Shown here piece after piece: positions 37,049 to 46,151 of a stretch of DNA of 64,000 nucleotides. The DNA lies in the NCBI GenBank assembly GCA_963514095.1, contig OY741284.1, positions 4,098,501 through 4,162,500 of the forward strand, read 5' to 3'. The notes beneath the pieces are model-generated. The model ran no database searches, had not been told where the DNA came from, and saw only the letters and a list, made by a program, of their open reading frames with translations. The translations under genes and the position numbers were made by a program. The first letter of the stretch is position 1. Each line of letters starts with the position of its first letter. Origin of the DNA: Eutrigla gurnardus. Its lineage: Eukaryota > Chordata > Actinopteri > Perciformes > Triglidae.

Positions 37049-37682
37049 GTACTATTAAAGGTTTGAGGCTTTCCTTTAGGATAGAGAGTAAACTTGTTTT
37101 TGTTTAGCTGTGTATGATCTGAGCTAGTAGTCTGGATATTATAGCTAGTAGGTACTAGGTGTGGGAGGCCGCATAGTTTATTGGTTGTGGTTAAGATCTG
37201 TTTGTTTATGGTTAAGTAGGTTTAGTTGCTGTGGTTGAGGTTAATGCATCTTTTTGCTTTGTTAGTTGTGCATTTGGCTAATGTTAGAGCTTTAGTGCTA
37301 TCTTGTAAAGGGCTGGAGATAGTTTTTGAAATTGCCAAAGGGACAGTATTGATGGTTTGGAGTGCACATGTTAGAATTTGAACTTTCCCTGGTAGGATAA
37401 AGGAACGTTCCTCCTTTGGGGGTTCGTTCGTAAAAACTTGGTAATGTTGTGGCAACGTGGTTAGTGTTAGTTGTCTCAGACAACTTTCTCGGGAGCACGT
37501 CCGTGGGATCTTGCAGGGTTGCCTGCTTGCAGGTCGCCTTTCAACCCCACTGGTTTCCAGTGTGTAAGTACCCGCCGCAAGCCGCATGAAGAGACAGGGT
37601 TGAGTCTAGTAAGTTTCTGGATAGGTAGTTAGTGGGAGGGTTTTGATTCAAAGTGCACTTCAGTTATCTGTACTGTTCAGTT

Positions 37683-39314
37683 ATGGCTACTGTTGCTAGT
37701 TTTGTTCAGTCTCCTTCTGAGGAACTGTTGAATAGTTGTACGAAGAAAGAACGTTTGAAGCTCGTTGAATATTATGAAGTTGATGTTGGAAACAATCGGT
37801 TGAAGGAAGAAATTCGGGGGTCATTGAGGACTGCTTTAATAGACAGTGGTGTTTTGGCAGATGCAGTGCAGAGTTCAATTGACTGTGTAGATGAGTCTGT
37901 AGTCTCTCTCACTGTTGCATTAACCTTTAAGCAGCAAAAAGAGCTATTGTTGTTGCAAATGGAGAGGGATAAATTGGGTATCGAAAGGGAAAGGCTTAAG
38001 CAGTCTATGGAAAAGGAAAGACTGCAGTTGCAGCAATACCAGTTGGACCTAATTAGGGCAGGTAAGCTTTCTGATAATGCTGATATTGGGGGTTCACTTG
38101 GTCCTGCAGCATCTGTTTCAAAAGAATTGAAAAGGTTTGATTTGGTGGGTAACTTGCGCCTTTTACCGAAGTATGATGAGAGAGATCCAGACACCTTTTT
38201 CTCCCTTTTTGAACGTGTCGCCGAGGTAAGAGGTTGGCCTGAGGCTGACAGTGTAGTTATGTTGCAAACTGTATTTACAGGAAAAGCCCAAGAAGCGTAT
38301 TCAGCTCTTAGTGTAGCTGACAGTCAGAAATATGCTACTGTTAAAGATGCAGTTTTGAAAGCTTATGAATTGGTACCAGAGGCCTATCGGCAACGTTTCA
38401 GGTCCTGGAGGAAGTCTGATAAGCAGTCGCATGTTGAGTTTGCGAGAGACTTAACCAAACATTTCAACCGGTGGTGTTCTGCTTTTGAGGTTACTACCTT
38501 TAAAGACCTATGTGATCTGATGGTGCTCGAACAATTTAAAGATTGCATTCCACCTGAGGTTGCCACTCATATTTCTGAGCGTGGGGTACAAACTGCTTCG
38601 GAAGCTGCTACTCTAGCAGATGAGTATGTGTTGGCACGGAAAGGAAAGTTTGGGTTGAGCTATGTTTCTGATAAGGCTACTATTAAAGCTGTTGGTCACT
38701 CTCCTAAATTTTCTTGGTCTGAGTCTACAAAAGTAAATCGTGGTTTACGTTCAGTTGGTTTTGATCAACTTTGCAATTATTGCCATGATCATGGGCATTG
38801 GAAAGCAGAGTGTCCTGTACTGAGAAGTAGGGTAAAGCACACAGGTAATAAACATATTAAACCAGCTGCTCTCAGTGTTCCAGTGAGAAACATTCCAGTT
38901 CTCTCTGAGGAGGTGCTTGATTCAGTCAAACCTAAAACTGATAAATATTCAGGTTTTGAAGCTTTTGTGTCAGATGGGTTTGTGGCTCTCGTTGGCAGTG
39001 ATGTTAAAGTGCCTGTGAAGATTCTTCGTGATACAGGAGCAAAGAGTTCATTTATTCTAGCTTCTGTGCTGCCTTTTTCTCAGGACTCAGATTCTGGTGA
39101 TTGTGTTGCGGTACGTGGAATGGGTTTAACAACTCTGTTGGTTCCTGTACACAAGGTCATTCTGTCTTGTGGCTTGGTGAGTGGTGAGGTCCACATGGGG
39201 GTTCGGCCTGCCTTGCCTTTAGATGGGATAGATGTGATTCTGGGGAATGATGTGGCTGGCAATCGTGTCTGGGCTGATGGCACCCCACCGGTTAATCCTA
39301 CACCTTTTGTTTAG
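37683..39314 (+). CDS. Gmr1-type Gag-protease with SCAN-like capsid
   Basis: An intact frame of 543 residues from ATG 37683 (an in-frame ATG at 37653 would add ten residues). A Lys/Glu-rich helical region lies at about 90-135. A capsid segment follows at about 160-330, containing AYRQRFRSWRK, FARDLTKHFNRWC and EQFKDCIPPEVATHISERG. This resembles the SCAN dimerisation domain, which is reported to derive from the capsid of Gmr1-like elements. Next is a zinc knuckle CNYCHDHGHWKAEC (CX2CX4HX4C), then a retropepsin-like segment with the catalytic DTGAKSSF near residue 460. The product would form the particle core, bind RNA and cleave the polyprotein. The downstream pol domains lie in other frames, so a frameshift (programmed or mutational) separates them. 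Confidence 0.9.
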   Translation: MATVASFVQSPSEELLNSCTKKERLKLVEYYEVDVGNNRLKEEIRGSLRTALIDSGVLADAVQSSIDCVDESVVSLTVALTFKQQKELLLLQMERDKLGIERERLKQSMEKERLQLQQYQLDLIRAGKLSDNADIGGSLGPAASVSKELKRFDLVGNLRLLPKYDERDPDTFFSLFERVAEVRGWPEADSVVMLQTVFTGKAQEAYSALSVADSQKYATVKDAVLKAYELVPEAYRQRFRSWRKSDKQSHVEFARDLTKHFNRWCSAFEVTTFKDLCDLMVLEQFKDCIPPEVATHISERGVQTASEAATLADEYVLARKGKFGLSYVSDKATIKAVGHSPKFSWSESTKVNRGLRSVGFDQLCNYCHDHGHWKAECPVLRSRVKHTGNKHIKPAALSVPVRNIPVLSEEVLDSVKPKTDKYSGFEAFVSDGFVALVGSDVKVPVKILRDTGAKSSFILASVLPFSQDSDSGDCVAVRGMGLTTLLVPVHKVILSCGLVSGEVHMGVRPALPLDGIDVILGNDVAGNRVWADGTPPVNPTPFV

Positions 39315-39317
39315 AGA

Positions 39318-40804
39318 ACCAGATAATTGTAAACAGGAGTTTCCAGAGGTCTTCACAGCTTGTGCTGTAACACGGGCAATGTCACAAGCTAAGTTAGATT
39401 CTTCAGTTCAGGAAGAAAGTGATAATGCAATTGATTTGACTGTACCTGAATATCTCTCTGTCTCCCAGCAGGAGTTTATTGGAGACCAGCGAGCTGATGC
39501 TGCGTTGAGTGGGCTGTTTGACCAGGTGCGGTCTAACCATGAAGCTAATTGTGCAGCCGTTGGGTATTTCCTGCAGAGTGAGGTATTGGTCCGTAAGTGG
39601 GTGCCCCAGGGGTTTGGATTGTATGGGGGATCCAGTTGTCCAAATAGTGGTACCAACTAAGCATAGGAATAAAGTGTTGGAGTGTGCTCATGATCAGACT
39701 GGGCATTTGGGAGTCAGGAAAACATACTGTCACATTTTACGTTACTTCTTTTGGCCTCGTCTTAAGCGTGATGTTGCAGCTTACATTAAGACTTGCCATA
39801 CATGTCAAGTAACCGGTAAACCAAACCAGACAATTAAGCCTGCTCCACTTTTTCCAATCCCTGTAGTTGATAACCCATTTGAACATCTAATCATTGATTG
39901 TGTTGGGCCTTTGCCCAAATCAAAAGCTGGATCTGAGTATCTGTTGACTGTGATGTGCCAGGTTACACGTTATCCTGCCGCTTATCCATTGCGTACTATC
40001 ACAGCAAAGTCTGTAGTCAAAGCTTTGACCCAGTTTATTGCCATATTTGGAATACCAAAAATCATTCAGAGTGACCAAGGGTCAAACTTCTCATCACATT
40101 TGTTTTCGCAAGTACTCAAGCAACTACACATCAAGCATAACAAAGCATCTGCTTATCATGCACAGAGCCAAGGTGCTTTAGAACGGTTTCACCAAACTCT
40201 CAAGTCCCTGTTGCGATCCTTTTGCACAGAAATGGACAGGGACTGGGAGGAAGGTGTACCATGGTTGCTTTTAGCTGCCAGAGAGGTGAGTCAAGAGAGC
40301 ACTGGGTTTAGTCCCAATGATCTAGTCTTTGGTCACAAGGTACGGGGACCATTGGCTGTACTTCAGGATGAGTGGATTGGAGATGAACCACCTCCAAATT
40401 TGATAGATTATGTAAATGGTTTCAAACGCAGGCTTTATATGGCTGGCAAATTGGCTAAGCAAAATCTGGCAAAATCTCAGGCACACATGAAGCACTTGTA
40501 TGACAGGCGCTCTGAGACACGTCAGTTTAGTGAGGGTGACCAAGTATTGGCTTTGTTGCCAGTAGTAGGTTCACCATTTCGAGCAAAGTTTGTTGGACCA
40601 TACACGGTAGTGAGTCAGCTTACAGAACAAAACTATCTTATTGCTACTCCCAACCGCAGGAAGAGAAACCAACTTTGCCACATAAACTTGTTGAAACCTT
40701 ATTATGTTCGTGACTCTTCTCAGGTTGGGTCTGATGACGTGGATCCCTCTTCCTCAGAAGTGTTTGGCCTTGACCGCTGGTCCAGTGATTCAGTCAGCAG
40801 TTAG
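39318..40804 (+). pseudogene. Gmr1-type integrase, frameshifted
   Basis: Two overlapping frames cover the region. The first (to 39660) carries the pre-integrase linker. The second (effective from about 39610 to 40804) carries the zinc-binding HHCC motif (HDQTGHLGV, then CHTC) and the catalytic core: Asp in LIIDCVGPL, Asp in SDQGSNF and Glu in GALERFHQ, with DD35E spacing. The frames shift near the GGGGG at 39625, probably a mutation. The domain lies upstream of the reverse transcriptase, unlike standard Ty3/gypsy. It would insert the cDNA into the genome. Confidence 0.88.
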
Positions 40805-40819
40805 TGGGGGGGAAGATGT

Positions 40820-42265
40820 GGCAGCACCTGATGATTCATTGCTGCGTGGTCGCTTGAAGAACTCTGAATCGCTTCGAAATTTAGATGGTTTGTTGTCTCA
40901 CTTGACTGTTCAAAAGCGTATAGTTGATTGAACTGCTAAATAGTTATCCATCCTTATTTGGGGACAAGCCTTCAAAGACGAATTTGATTAAACATGATAT
41001 TGACGTGGGGGACGCAAAACCGATTCGTCAAAGATTCTATCGAGTCTCTGAGGAGAAGCGAAAAATAATTGATGGTGAAGTTAAGTACATGCTTGATAAC
41101 AACATCGCTGTACCTTCATCATCTAGTTGGGCTTCTCCCTGTTTGCTTGTTGAGAAATCTGACAAGTCACCGCGTTGTACAGATTTCCGAAAAGTAAATG
41201 CTGTAACTAAGCCTGATTCTTATCCATTGCCTCGCGTCGAGGACTGTATTGACCAAGTTGGCTCAGCCAAGTATGTAAGTAAATTTGATCTACTAAAGGG
41301 GTACTGGCAGGTGCCATTAACACCAAGAGCTCAAGAAATATCTGCTTTTATAACATCATCGGGTTTGTTTTCATACACAGTTATGGGTTTTGGCTTACGC
41401 AACGCTCCAGCGACATTCCAATGACTTATGAATATGGTCGTTAATGGACTTGAAGGCTGCGCTGTGTATTTAGATGATGTGGTTATATACAGTAACACCT
41501 GGGAGGATCATTTAGGTCGTATTTGTGCTTTGTTTGAACGACTAGCAGACGGAAATTTGACTGTAAACTTAGCGAAATGTGAGTTTGCTAAAGCCACTGT
41601 GACATACTTGGGTAAGGTTGTGGGTCAGGGTCAGGTGCAGCCTGTTCATGCGAAGGTTGCGGCTATTACTGAGTTTCCTGTTCCCACCACTAAAAAGGAA
41701 TTGATGAGGTTTTTGGGTCTGGTCGGCTATTATCGCTGCCGTGATTTCTCAACTGTGGTGGCTCCTCTGACTGACTTGTTGAAGGCAAAAGCTAAATTTA
41801 TCTGGTCTGCCTCATGTAAGCAAGCTTTCTGTGATGTTAAAGAGTTATTGTGCTCTACTCCAGTTCTGTTGGCTCCCCACTTGGATCAGCCTTTCAAGCT
41901 ACATGTGGATGCAAGTCATATTGGAGCAGGTGCAGTATTACTTCAAGCTGATAAAAGAGGTACTGAACGTCCTGTTGGCTTCTATTCAAAGAAGTTCAAC
42001 TCATATCAGTTAAATTATTCAGTGATCGAAAAAGAAGCGCTGGCATTAATCTTGGCTTTGCAGCATTTCCATGTCTACCTAGATTCGGGAAGGCCAATCA
42101 GTGTTCACCGACCATAACCCATTGACTTTTTTGAACTCTCTGCAGAACCCAAATCAGAGGCTCATGCGGTGGGCTCTGTTTCTGCAGCCTTACAACCTGG
42201 ACATTCGGCACATCAAGGGCAAAGACAATATTATGGCGGATGCCTTGTCCCGTGCACCTTTATAG
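40820..42265 (+). pseudogene. Gmr1-type reverse transcriptase-RNase H, broken
   Basis: The frame from 40924 carries reverse transcriptase with KPIRQRFYRVSEEKR, FDLLKGYWQVPL and GFGLRNAPATFQ. It is cut by a TGA at 41422-41424, in a position where the family normally has Arg (CGA), and then resumes with the catalytic YLDDVVIYS. RNase H follows (LHVDASHIGAGAVL, EKEALALI). A single-base shift near 42090 moves the last block (TDHNPLTF to KDNIMADALSRA) into another frame, ending at 42265. A short linker at 40820-40931 is in a third frame. It would copy the element RNA to DNA. Confidence 0.88.
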
Positions 42266-42548
42266 TCTTGTACAACATGATTGATGTCTCCTACTCCGTC
42301 TTCTGTTTTCCTTCCTCTTAAACTGCTCCTAGGCGTCAAGGTTGCTGAGGTTGGAGGTGCAGAGTCCGGAGTGAAGAGGAGTGATCAGTTGACTAGTACA
42401 GGGCCGGAAAAGGGGGGGGGGGGGGGCTGTGTACAGTACCAGCCCATCACATCCTCACGCCATACAGTTAAGTTGTCATTTCTGCTTTAATTACTAATTG
42501 TGCGTGTATATTACTGTACGTAAGGTTCAGGGTGAGAACCCTGTCTTA

Positions 42549-42572
42549 TGGGGGGGGGGGGGGGGGGGGGAG
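42549..42572 (+). promoter_or_regulatory. Polypurine tract of the Gmr1-type element
   Basis: A run of about 20 G followed by AG lies directly before the 3' LTR start at 42573. This is the expected position for plus-strand priming. The G run has probably expanded since insertion. Confidence 0.8.
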
Positions 42573-42873
42573 TGTGACAGCTTCAGAGCTGGCCATGTCT
42601 GTTTCTTGTGCTGGCTGTTGCCTTGTTCTTCAAGGTGGGTGGAGCTGTTGATGGGAGATGCAGTTCACCTGACAGCTAAGGAGGCTATTTAAGCAGACCT
42701 GCTGCTGATGATCTTCCTCTTCCCCTGGCCTGCCGACTGACAGCATTTGTTTCTGTTTAGTTTGCATATTATGTTGTCTTATTTTGTTTACTTTATTTAA
42801 TTAAAATATGTTTAACTCCTTCTAGACTGTGTGGTCTCCCTTTTTGTCACTGACTTTGAGCCAGGTTGTGACA
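42573..42873 (+). repeat. 3' LTR of the Gmr1-type element
   Basis: Starts TGTGACAGCTTC and ends GGTTGTGACA. It has the same length as the 5' LTR (301 bp), with about five substitutions between them. Confidence 0.95.
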
Positions 42874-43584
42874 GCAGATATTTCAACACAGAAATGTACT
42901 TAAACATTTCATAAATCTCCCGTTCGCAAAAACACTACCTCCGCAAAGAATCTGGTTGCGGATTATATCCGCGATATGAAATGTTGAAAATGTCGGAGAA
43001 TATTGTTTAGATAATATCTAATGTGATTGGAAGGAAAGGTAATCAAAATTGTCTCCCAACGCAAAGCTGCTAGAATCACTTTTATTTCCGTATCGATTAG
43101 GTTGACGATGAAAGGACGGCACATTTTTTTCAGAGTTGGTTCAGATTCCGGAAAAAGGCGGAGACATGTAGGGAGAAACTCAGGGTTTGTTGAAGCAAAC
43201 CTGCTAGCGAGCAGGTTAGGTTCACGGAGTATGTTACCCGGGTAACTGACTCAGATTTATGCTGAACTGGCCTTGTGAAACCGAAAAGCCAGAGTTTCCC
43301 TCATCTCAGGGTTAACTAACTCAAGGTTTTCACTAAACCTGCTTTGTGAAACGGACCCCAGGGGCCTGTACTACGAAGCAGGATTTGGGCTTAGCGAGGT
43401 AACTTAAGCGTTAACTCTGGGTTTTCCGTCCTACGACGCTGGTTCACTTCTTACCGGGGTAAATCGACATGGTAACTTACGCTGTGGAGCTAACCTGCCC
43501 CGGAGCAGGTTATGTTCCTGATAAGAGATCAACTCATAAGAGTTAAAGGGACGAGAGAGAGCGACGACATGATTTAAAAGACGG

Positions 43585-43672
43585 CCAAAGGGCAGATTCG
43601 AACCGGGGCCGCTGCAAGGAGCCTCGTAACATGCGGCGGTAACTCTACCACTAAGCTATCAGCGAGGTTGCT
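43585..43672 (-). other. tRNA-like module in the second Harbinger-like element
   Basis: The minus strand reads TAGCTTAGTGGTAGAGTTA (A-box-like) and, about 40 bp later, CCGGTTCGAATCTGCC (B-box-like). This resembles a tRNA but the stems do not all pair. It is a tRNA-derived sequence or a degraded tRNA copy. It is not closely similar to the module at 33345-33420. Confidence 0.5.
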
Positions 43673-43689
43673 GTTGTACTCAAATCAGT

Positions 43690-44030
43690 CAGATCTACTA
43701 GTGCCCTTATGATGGGGCAGTCATATTATAGTACTACTAATACTATTAATACGACTTCCGCATTCACACAGTCGGCAAGTTTTTGCCAGCTGTCCTTCAT
43801 GCATTTGGCAGATGAAACTGTTGCCTTTTGCCTGCATTATATGTTTAACTTCTTCGTATTTCTGTAAGATTATGGTTCGCTCCTCGTCAAGTCGGACACA
43901 GGTGCACTTCACGGACTTTTTTTAATTTAATTTTTTTAAACTTTATTAATAATTATATACATAACACAAACTGTCGAGCCAGGGGAAACTTCACGGACTT
44001 TGCACAAAGAATATGGTCTACCCAGTGGCG
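43690..44030 (-). pseudogene. Myb/SANT-like Harbinger accessory protein remnant
   Basis: The minus-strand frame has ERTIILQKYEEVKHIMQAKG. After a frame change it continues KDSWQKLADCVNAE, typical of the N-terminal Myb/SANT-like DNA-binding proteins of Harbinger elements. It is broken by the frame change and by a 68-bp insertion at 43920-43987. Confidence 0.55.
43920..43987 (-). mobile_element. Short poly(A)-tailed retroinsert with 14-bp target duplication
   Basis: The flanks ACTTCACGGACTTT at 43906-43919 and 43988-44001 are identical. The insert on the minus strand is about 68 bp and contains AATAAA followed by an A-rich tail (GTTTAAAAAAATTAAATTAAA-like). This is the signature of LINE-mediated retrotransposition of the 3' end of a polyadenylated RNA. 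The source transcript is not recognised. Confidence 0.75.
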
Positions 44031-44035
44031 CTGGC

Positions 44036-45868
44036 TTTCTTCGTCGCTGACGAATTCGAGCCGAGGCATTTGAACTCCCGTTGTTGACGGAGTCTGAGGA
44101 ATTTTCTCACGTGGGAAATACCACGTGATAATTCTAACCAACTAGGGCAACGTTGAGGGGAGTGTCTTTTGTCCGCACTTATTTGAGACCATCTGCACAG
44201 AAAAGCATGCGGAGGGAGGTACCCTGGAGATACCGCAAATTTTTAAAGTCATATGACATGTCGCAAAGGGAAGTTATCACCAGCTTTTGTGACGTTTTTT
44301 TCCCAGAATGCCTGGTTTTGCAAGGCAAATGCATGCGCATGCATGATTCGAAACGTGCCTAATGCTGAAGTGCCTGGTTGCAAAAGGAAGTCGGTCTGTA
44401 AAGATGTCTTTGAGAAAATTACCTTATTTCTTGATGTTTTATCTCAGTAAACATTGTAAACATGAGTTTATGGTCTCAATCTCTAGTTTCAAGTCTTCTT
44501 CAATCCAGCATGATGTTCATTTAGTAAATCCCTCTGTCATCGTCTCCAGTTTCCTGTTTGTCCAATGGACTCCTGCGGTAGACGATGGATGAATATTCCA
44601 CGAAATGAAATTAGCCCTCTAATGTGGGCCTGAGGCTGAAACAGACTGAGTCATGTATCCAAAAGCCCACAAATTAATTTTCTGTAGAGCACTTATCTTG
44701 TTAGGTTGCAAAACGTCATAGTGAAAGTTGGAGAGTCGCTTTCATCCACTACTTTTTTATCCACGGTGCTTCTTCTATAAAATGTTTTGCATTTCATTTC
44801 ATTTTATATAAGATCAGCTTTACACTAGCTAACACGTTTTGAATAAGAAAAATTATGCATGAAAACGTAATAGCAACATTGCTGGAGTCTAACTACTGGG
44901 GAGTACAATTTTGAGGTACTTGTACTTGGCTTGAATATTTTCTGCTACTTTATCCTTTTACTCCACTACATCTAGCCAATATTGTACTCTATATTGATAG
45001 CAGAAAATAAGATGGGCCTAAATACTGTATTATGGATAAAGACACCAAGTCAGGCTTCTTCTGTTGTTCCCCCATGGGACCTTATTTAAAAAAATATATG
45101 TCTGGTAGTCAACGGCGAGTGAGATCATTTTTTTTATCCCATTTGAATTCCACATGATGTTTGTCAAAAAAAAAAATTTTTTTTAAGTTCCAAAAAGTCC
45201 CAGTGTGTCATAGTTTTTTCCTCGTATCATTTAGTTTAGTGTGAAACCGCTCAATGAACTATGTCTCTCATCACCAACATGGCCGTTAGCTTGGCTTGCT
45301 AGCTAGCCAACTTAGCTACGTTCCATCACAAATGTGACGCCACCCTTACATATTTTCACACTCTCACCTCAACAAAATTAATTAATTCATGCCACAATTT
45401 GAACAGGATCGAAAAAGGACTTGACTCACGAAGTTGAAAATAAAATCCCATGGTGGTCCACTGGAGGGGGCGGGACTTCTCCTCTCTATTACGCTACCCT
45501 GCAGTATGGAGTAGTTGAAACAAGCTACACCTTTAGCTGCTGCAACATTAATGAGACTTCTACATGAATGCCTCAGTAACTCTAATCCAATGAAACGAGC
45601 CATTCTGCATAAAGATTAGTGGGATGTACTTTAGGTATATTCTATAGGACTTTGACTTGCTGCAGAGTATTTCTACACTCTGGCAATTTTAGTTTTACTT
45701 GTGTAAAAAAAAAAGAGAGTCTGCTTCCTTTTATTAGTCAGATGCAGGAAGTGAAAGCAGCGAGGGGGCATGTGACAGTGTCACACTGTCAGAGCAGAGC
45801 GACCACAGCTGCAGCCGATCGGTTAATGTCCCCTATATCTATGATCGTGTTCTGCTTGCGCGCCGCTC
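44036..45868. other. No gene; dispersed repeat fragments
   Basis: Holds a minus-strand fragment of family X (44455-44530). A segment at 45230-45275 contains TGTGAAACCGCTCAATGAAC, the inverse of a segment at 15478-15520 in the tetraspanin gene. The rest is unassigned. Confidence 0.4.
44455..44530 (-). repeat. Dispersed repeat family X, copy 5 (fragment)
   Basis: Matches 2950-3020 almost base for base (ACATGAGTTTATGGTCTCAA, then CATGATGTTCATTTAGTA), then diverges. Confidence 0.7.
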
Positions 45869-46096
45869 ATGCCTGGTCTCGGCAGCCTGTTGTCCGTGGA
45901 GAAATGTGCAAACTTGCTGCAAGCTGGAGCTGGAGTTGGGGCTGCTGCTGGTCTGAGCGGCGCGCGAGGGCCACGCGGGCCCCGGTGTCCCGCCGTTCTG
46001 GTGTTGGACGGGAATCCGGTGCAGCTGTGGAGCGCGGATGATGAAGACGGTGGTGATGATGATGATGATGATGATGAACGGCCCGGTGGCTCATAG
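45869..46096 (+). CDS. CpG-rich open frame, possible first exon (weak)
   Basis: The frame MPGLGSLLSVEKC... encodes 75 residues with an Ala/Gly-rich centre and an Asp run from a GAT trinucleotide repeat (46048-46077). The region 45780-46100 is markedly CpG-rich compared with its surroundings, like a promoter island or first exon. I recognise no protein family. No downstream exon can be found because the tandem array starts about 50 bp later. Confidence 0.2.
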   Translation: MPGLGSLLSVEKCANLLQAGAGVGAAAGLSGARGPRGPRCPAVLVLDGNPVQLWSADDEDGGDDDDDDDERPGGS

Positions 46097-46151
46097 GCAC
46101 CGGGGTCTCGCCGTCATTATGTCTACTGCTGTGCGCTCTGACCCTGTTTTG

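Larger units (their letters stand above)
33580..42873 (+). mobile_element. Gmr1-type Ty3/gypsy LTR retrotransposon
   Basis: Two 301-bp LTRs, a primer site, gag-protease, integrase, reverse transcriptase/RNase H and a polypurine tract, in that order. It is flanked by the 4-bp duplication GCAG (33576-33579 and 42874-42877). Integrase lies before reverse transcriptase, which is the copia-like order described for the Gmr1 clade of Ty3/gypsy elements in deuterostomes. The LTRs differ at about five of 301 positions by eye, so insertion was fairly recent. Several frameshifts, one stop codon and a LINE inserted in the leader make this copy non-autonomous. Confidence 0.93.
32927..43358. mobile_element. 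Harbinger-like DNA transposon split by nested retroelements
   Basis: The left terminus GGGCCCGTTTCACAAAGCAG at 32927 matches the reverse complement of the right terminus (CTGCTTTGTGAAACGGACCC, ending at 43358). The 3-bp flanks CAG at 32924-32926 and 43359-43361 are the target duplication, and a 3-bp duplication fits PIF/Harbinger. The element's own DNA is 32927-33579 plus 42874-43358, about 1.1 kb. It contains a tRNA-like module and no recognisable transposase. It is interrupted by the LTR retrotransposon at 33580-42873. Confidence 0.8.
43362..44035. mobile_element. Second Harbinger-like element, one end visible
   Basis: Begins GGGCCTGTACTACGAAGCAG directly after the CAG duplication of the previous element. 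This terminal motif is common to many fish Harbinger MITEs. It contains a tRNA-like module and a decayed Myb/SANT-like coding region on the minus strand. I cannot find the matching right end, so the element is truncated or its end has decayed. The right boundary given is the end of recognisable content. Confidence 0.6.

Noticed and set aside
37222..37587. 121-codon minus frame between the LINE and gag
   Set aside because: It lies in the untranslated leader of the Gmr1-type element on the opposite strand and has no recognisable domain.
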